Shown: in pieces, positions 33,907 to 37,967 of the stretch | Numbering within the stretch: the stretch's first letter is position 1 | Layout of the letters: every line of letters starts with the position of its first letter | DNA from: Casimicrobiaceae bacterium | GTDB taxonomy: Bacteria; Pseudomonadota; Gammaproteobacteria; Burkholderiales; Casimicrobiaceae | NCBI GenBank assembly: GCA_025056355.1 | Contig: JANWWI010000024.1 | Coordinates: forward strand, 1 to 37,967 | Length of the DNA: 37,967 bases | Direction: 5' to 3' | Notes under the pieces: model-generated | Seen by the model: only the letters and a program-made list of their open reading frames with translations | Told to the model about the DNA's origin: nothing | Databases searched by the model: none | Translations under genes and position numbers: made by a program

Positions 33907-34715
33907 GCGCCCGTCAGGTGCTTCGGCTGGAAACCTGCAGCTTCTCGCACGACGGAGGGCGCGATTACAACGAAGATGCGGTCGGAAGCAGTCACGCCTT
34001 CGGGGCCGTTCATTTGTTCATGCTGGCTGATGGAGCCGGCGGGCAAGGGGGCGGAGACGTCGCGGCACAAATTGCAATTCGTGTTGCAAGCCGAGAGTTT
34101 TCGCGGCTGCCGGTGTTTAGCAGTGAGACGTTGCTGCGCTGCATGAAGGCGGCCGATCGAGAGATTGCAGCGCGTCAAAGCACGGGGACACAGCTTGCCC
34201 GGATGGCGGCGACCTTTGTGGCCGCTCTCATCGACGCGCACTCCCGCCAGCTGCTCATCGGCAATCTCGGCGACTCGCGGTGCTACGTCTTTCGCGGCGC
34301 TCAGATCGTCGGGCAAAGCTACGACCATTCGCTCGTGCAGCGCTTCATCGATGCGGGGCTCTATCCGGCCGAACGGTTGCGCCAGCACCCGAAGCGAAAC
34401 GTCCTGTACGCCTCACTCGGGGCAAATCTGGAAGGCGTTGAGCCCTATGTGTCGCCGCAGCCGTTGGTCTTGGAGGCTGGCGACGGCGTGCTTTTGTGCA
34501 GCGACGGCGTCTGGGAGCTGCTCGATGAGCCGACGCTGGGCCGACTCCATGCCCAGAGTCCAACCGTCGAGGCGTGGCGGGATTTACTTGTTTCTGCCGT
34601 GCGCGGCCGCATGGCGCCGGGGCACGACAACTTCTCGGCGCTGCTTGTGCGCTGTGACCTCGTGCAAATCACCGATGATGAACGGACGTTGCCGCCCACC
34701 CTTGTCACGGTTTGA
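33903..34715 (+). CDS. pppA: PP2C-type protein phosphatase PppA
   Basis: 270 residues; removes phosphate from the Fha/TagH target to switch T6SS off in characterised systems. Metal-site Asp residues lie in RDYNEDAVG, FMLADGAGGQGGGDVAA, LCSDGVWE and GHDNFSALLV; the NLGDSRCYVFR segment is typical PP2C. No membrane segment. ATG overlaps the tagH stop (ATGA, 33903-33906), linking phosphatase and substrate expression. A gap of 218 bases then precedes tssA, so the structural genes may have their own promoter. Confidence 0.93.
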   Translation: MSARQVLRLETCSFSHDGGRDYNEDAVGSSHAFGAVHLFMLADGAGGQGGGDVAAQIAIRVASREFSRLPVFSSETLLRCMKAADREIAARQSTGTQLARMAATFVAALIDAHSRQLLIGNLGDSRCYVFRGAQIVGQSYDHSLVQRFIDAGLYPAERLRQHPKRNVLYASLGANLEGVEPYVSPQPLVLEAGDGVLLCSDGVWELLDEPTLGRLHAQSPTVEAWRDLLVSAVRGRMAPGHDNFSALLVRCDLVQITDDERTLPPTLVTV

Positions 34716-34933
34716 AACCTCGACATTCGGAGGCGTCTGTCGTACGCTGCGATCGTATTCCGTCTTTTGCAGCATGGATCAGGGGCTCAGGCGAGAAGAA
34801 GGCCCTGGCACAGCAATGCACGCGGTTGGGCTTTCGGGGTGGGATGAGCGTTGTAGGTGGGTTGGCGGTGATCGTGCGTGGTTTGGCCTTCGATCGCGGT
34901 TCGGTGATGTGGCGACGTGCAGGTTGATAAATC

Positions 34934-35956
34934 ATGCTTGACTTCAGCGAATTTCTCGTGCCCGTCTCCGAGGACGCGCCCTGCGGGGTCGACTGTGAGT
35001 ACGACGCTGAATTTCTGGCTTTGACGCAGGAGGCCGCCGGTAAGCCCGAGCAGCAGTACGGCGACACCGTCATTCCAGCCGTCGAACCGGATTGGCGTAA
35101 GGTCGACAAAATGTCGCGCGAGTTGCTCAAGCGCACCCGCGACCTGCGCGTCGGTGCGCTTCTAGCGCTCGCCAACACACACCTGTACGGCCCGGTCGGG
35201 TTTGCCGCGGGTTTGCGCCTGTGCCTTGAATGGTGCAAGCGGTACTGGGAGGAGGTCTATCCGCGGCTTGAAGTGGACGGTGAGGTCGATCCCTACGTTC
35301 GCTCCAACGCGCTGGTGGCGTTCGCAGGCTCGGAGTTTGGCGGCGAGGACAGGCTCTTGCAGGCGCTGCGGGCCTCCGCGCTCCTTCCGCCGCCGCTTGC
35401 GGCCAGTTACCGCGACGTGGAGACCGTCTTCACTCGTCCCCAGGACGCAAAGTTTGCGGTCAATCAGGTCGAGGCGGCGCTGGCCGATGCGCTTGCGGCC
35501 GGAAGCGAAGCAGTGCTGGCCGTGTTGCAAGCCGACGAAGCGGCCCATGAGCTGGTCGAATTTCTCGCGCAACAGCTCGCAAGCGAGGATCGGCCAGATT
35601 TAGATCGGTTGTTGAAGACCCTTCGGCCTGTGGCCGAGGCGATCCGGCGCGTGCAAGCGCAACCGAGCCCCCAGGCCTCCGAAGGGGAAGAAGTCCGTGT
35701 CGCCGCGAGCGCTCCCCCTAGCGCGGGTCTTTCGCTCGCAGTAATCTCTAGTCGAGAGGATGCGCGGCGGGCGCTCGAGCTGGTCTGCCAGTATCTGGAG
35801 CGGCACGAGGCGAGCAATCCCGCGTATCTGTTTGCGCGTCGTGCTCAACGCATGCTCACGATGAATTTCTTTGAAATCATGCAAGAGCTCGCGCCCGAAT
35901 CCATTTCGCAACTTGAGTTGATTACCGGCGCGCGAGCGCCGGGTCATGATTCGTAA
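34934..35956 (+). CDS. tssA: T6SS assembly protein TssA
   Basis: 340 residues. The N-terminal ImpA_N domain (about 8-130) is clear: APCGVDCEYDAEFLALTQEA, PDWRKVDKMSRELLKRTRDLR and GLRLCLEWCKRYWEEVYPRL. A helical middle part, a Pro/Ala/Glu linker and a C-terminal segment (REDARRALELVCQYLERHEA, NPAYLFARRAQRMLTMNFFE) follow. TssA primes or caps sheath assembly at the baseplate. The short C-terminal class with NPAYLFARRA is one of the known TssA types. It is followed by tssB after 41 bases. Confidence 0.93.
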   Translation: MLDFSEFLVPVSEDAPCGVDCEYDAEFLALTQEAAGKPEQQYGDTVIPAVEPDWRKVDKMSRELLKRTRDLRVGALLALANTHLYGPVGFAAGLRLCLEWCKRYWEEVYPRLEVDGEVDPYVRSNALVAFAGSEFGGEDRLLQALRASALLPPPLAASYRDVETVFTRPQDAKFAVNQVEAALADALAAGSEAVLAVLQADEAAHELVEFLAQQLASEDRPDLDRLLKTLRPVAEAIRRVQAQPSPQASEGEEVRVAASAPPSAGLSLAVISSREDARRALELVCQYLERHEASNPAYLFARRAQRMLTMNFFEIMQELAPESISQLELITGARAPGHDS

Positions 35957-35997
35957 ATCCGGCGCAGTCTGCGCCGAACACAATAGGAGCACGCACC

Positions 35998-36507
35998 ATG
36001 TCGGCAAAGAAAAGTGGTCAGAAGTGGATCGCGAAGAACCGTGCGCCGCGGGTCCAGATCGAGTACGACGTCGAAATTTACGGCTCGGAGAAGAAAGTTC
36101 AGATCCCCTTCGTGATGGGCGTGATGGCCGATTTCTCGGGCAAGAGTCTCGAGCCGCTTCCAGACGTGGCGGACCGTAAGTTCGTCGAGATCGATTTCGA
36201 CAACTTCGACGCGCGCATGAAAGCGATCAAACCGCGCGTGGCGTTCACCGTTCCGAACACGCTTACCGGTGAGGGCTACCTGTCGGTGGACATCACCTTC
36301 GAAAGCATGGACGATTTTTCGCCAGCGGCGGTTGCTCGAAAAATCGGCGCACTCAACGAGTTGCTCGAAGCCCGTACCCAGCTGCACAACCTCCTGTCGT
36401 ATATGGATGGCAAATCTGGCGCTGAGGAACTGCTCTCGAAGGTCTTGCAGGATCCGGCCCTGCTCAAGGCCCTGTCCTCCGCGCCGAAGCCGGCGGAGAA
36501 CGCGTAG
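35998..36507 (+). CDS. tssB: T6SS contractile sheath small subunit TssB
   Basis: 169 residues; forms the contractile sheath with TssC (VipA/VipB type). Family marks are KNRAPRVQIEYDVEIYGSEK, QIPFVMGVMADFSGKS, KFVEIDFDNFDARMKAIKPR and a C-terminal helical region VARKIGALNELLEARTQLHN followed by YMDGKSGAEELLSKVLQDP. AGGAG lies eight bases before the ATG. Immediate neighbours tssA and tssC confirm the T6SS locus. Confidence 0.96.
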   Translation: MSAKKSGQKWIAKNRAPRVQIEYDVEIYGSEKKVQIPFVMGVMADFSGKSLEPLPDVADRKFVEIDFDNFDARMKAIKPRVAFTVPNTLTGEGYLSVDITFESMDDFSPAAVARKIGALNELLEARTQLHNLLSYMDGKSGAEELLSKVLQDPALLKALSSAPKPAENA

Positions 36508-36554
36508 CCCGGTTTGACTCTGCCTGATCGAGATCCATTCGAGGACGTTGGACT

Positions 36555-37967
36555 ATGGAAAACACAACCCAGCGAGAAACCACTCTGCCTCAGATTGAGT
36601 TCGAAGGCAGCGATTTTGCGGCGCTGTTGCAGAAAGAGTTTCGTCCCAAAACGGATGAAGCGCGCTCAGCGATCGAATCGGCGGTGCAAACGCTTGCACA
36701 GCAGGCGCTCGTACACACAGCCACAATCTCGACCGATGCGTACCGCACCATTGAGGCACTGATTGCCGCCATCGATAAAAAACTCTCGGATCAGCTCAAT
36801 CTCATTCTGCATCACGAAGAATTTCAGCGGCTCGAAGGGACGTGGCGCGGTCTCAAGTATTTGGTCGACAACTCAGATCCTGACGACATGTTGAAGATCA
36901 AAATCTTCAACATTTCGAAGAACGAGCTGCGCAAGACGATGCGGCGGTACAAGGGCACCGGCTGGGATCAAAGCCCGATCTTCAAAAAGATCTACGAGGA
37001 GGAATACGGGCAGTTTGGTGGCGAGCCCTATGGGTGCATCGTCGGCGATTACTACTTTGACCACAGCGCGCCGGACGTCGAGCTCTTAGGTGAAATGGCG
37101 CGCGTGGCCGCGGCCGCTCATGCGCCGTTCATCGCTGGGGCGGCGCCGAGCCTCCTGCAGATGTCGAGTTGGCAGGAGTTGTCGAATCCACGCGATTTGA
37201 CCAAGATTTTCAGTAATACCGAGTACGCGGCCTGGCGGGCATTGCGCGAGTCCGACGATTCGAGATACGTCGGGCTGGCGATGCCGCGCTTTCTGGCTCG
37301 CATGCCCTATGGCGCGAAGACCAATCCGGTCGAAGAGTTCGCCTTCGAGGAGGACACCGGCGGTGGAGATCACTCGAAGTACACGTGGGCAAACTCGGCC
37401 TTTGCCATGGCAGCCAACATCAACCGCTCGTTCAAGGAGTATGGCTGGTGCACGGCGATTCGTGGCGTGGAATCGGGCGGGGTGGTCACCGATTTGCCGA
37501 CGCATACCTTCCCGACCGATGACGGCGGAATTGATATGAAATGCCCCACCGAGATTGCGATTTCGGACCGTCGCGAGGCAGAACTGGCGAAGAACGGGCT
37601 CATGCCGCTCGTGCATCGCAAAAACACCGACATTGCCGCTTTCATCGGTGCGCAATCCCTGCACAAGCCGGCCGAGTACTACGATCCGGATGCCACGGCC
37701 AACGCGAATCTGGCTGCACGATTGCCGTACATGTTCGCCTGTTGCCGATTCGCGCACTATCTCAAATGCATCGTGCGTGACAAGATCGGTTCATTCCGCG
37801 AGCGTGAAGACATGCAGCGTTGGCTCAATCAATGGATCATGAATTACGTCGACGGCGACCCAGCTAACTCCTCTCAGGAGACTAAGGCGCGCAAACCGCT
37901 CGCGGCGGCCGAGGTCATCGTCGAAGAGGTGGAAGGCAACCCCGGTTACTACACCTCGAAGTTCTTC
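36555..37967 (+). CDS. tssC: T6SS contractile sheath large subunit TssC (3' end beyond window)
   Basis: 471 codons are open from the ATG at 36555 to the window edge, with no stop; full proteins have about 495 residues, so only the last 20-30 are missing. Visible family segments are FQRLEGTWRGLKYLVDNSD, KIKIFNISKNELRKTMRR, FGGEPYGCIVGDYYFDHS, ARMPYGAKTNPVEEF, YTWANSAFAMAANINRSFKE, GIDMKCPTEIAISDRREAEL and the end NPGYYTSKFF. Partner of TssB in the sheath. hcp, tssE, tssF and further genes are expected beyond the window. Confidence 0.96.
   Translation, partial: MENTTQRETTLPQIEFEGSDFAALLQKEFRPKTDEARSAIESAVQTLAQQALVHTATISTDAYRTIEALIAAIDKKLSDQLNLILHHEEFQRLEGTWRGLKYLVDNSDPDDMLKIKIFNISKNELRKTMRRYKGTGWDQSPIFKKIYEEEYGQFGGEPYGCIVGDYYFDHSAPDVELLGEMARVAAAAHAPFIAGAAPSLLQMSSWQELSNPRDLTKIFSNTEYAAWRALRESDDSRYVGLAMPRFLARMPYGAKTNPVEEFAFEEDTGGGDHSKYTWANSAFAMAANINRSFKEYGWCTAIRGVESGGVVTDLPTHTFPTDDGGIDMKCPTEIAISDRREAELAKNGLMPLVHRKNTDIAAFIGAQSLHKPAEYYDPDATANANLAARLPYMFACCRFAHYLKCIVRDKIGSFREREDMQRWLNQWIMNYVDGDPANSSQETKARKPLAAAEVIVEEVEGNPGYYTSKFF

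Noticed and set aside
34806-34820. Sigma54-like TGGCAC-TGCA upstream of tssA
   Set aside because: The distance between GG and GC is nine bases, one short of the strict ten; sigma54 promoters rarely tolerate this.
1-37967. CRISPR array, rRNA genes or replication origin
   Set aside because: No regularly spaced direct repeats, rRNA sequence or DnaA-box cluster was seen; the only regular repeat is the MORN array.

Overview
The window reads as chromosome of a high-G+C betaproteobacterium, most likely order Burkholderiales. The signs are the gene order tRNA-Val, thrS-infC-rpmI-rplT-pheS-pheT-ihfA-merR; a Bug/TctC-type periplasmic binding protein; hisI-hisE followed by a HIT protein and tatABC; a betaproteobacterial H-NS paralogue; and a type VI secretion (T6SS) cluster with TagH, PppA and PpkA-like genes. 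Genus cannot be fixed from sequence alone.

Layout. 1-612: the start of an IS481-family transposase, whose element end cuts a photolyase-like gene. 755-8884: translation and nucleoid block (tRNA-Val(GAC), thrS, infC, rpmI, rplT, pheS, pheT, ihfA, a MerR-type regulator, tRNA-Val(CAC)). It contains an infC whose only well-placed start is AUC, and terminator-like hairpins ahead of thrS and pheS. 8885-10511: about 1.6 kb of decayed DNA next to the second tRNA-Val, with a broken phage tape-measure gene. 10512-14242: dienelactone-hydrolase-like protein (-), tyrS (+), PIN-PhoH ATPase (-). 14732-18982: tightly overlapping thiL-pgpA-pncC-nrdR-ribD-ribE run. 19142-23562: Bug protein, maiA, hisI, hisE, HIT protein, tatA, tatB, tatC. 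23675-25467: trypsin-like S1C protease and an H-NS-like protein, both on the minus strand.

26101-37967: first part of a T6SS locus, all on the plus strand. A regulatory block comes first: an exported MORN-repeat protein, two tandem membrane Ser/Thr kinases with PEGA-like C-termini, a TssQ-like lipoprotein, the FHA protein TagH and a PP2C phosphatase. The structural genes tssA, tssB and tssC follow; tssC runs off the window.

How the genes work together. The first block supplies aminoacyl-tRNA synthetases, IF3 and two ribosomal proteins. The middle blocks supply thiamine, riboflavin and nicotinamide metabolism, ribonucleotide reductase control, the last steps of the histidine branch and Tat export. 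The T6SS block resembles the threonine-phosphorylation switch known from Pseudomonas (kinase, FHA partner, phosphatase). Here it has two kinases that both carry Ala where the catalytic-loop Lys is normally found, plus a MORN protein and a lipoprotein that could act in the envelope. This envelope-facing module is the most unusual part of the window.
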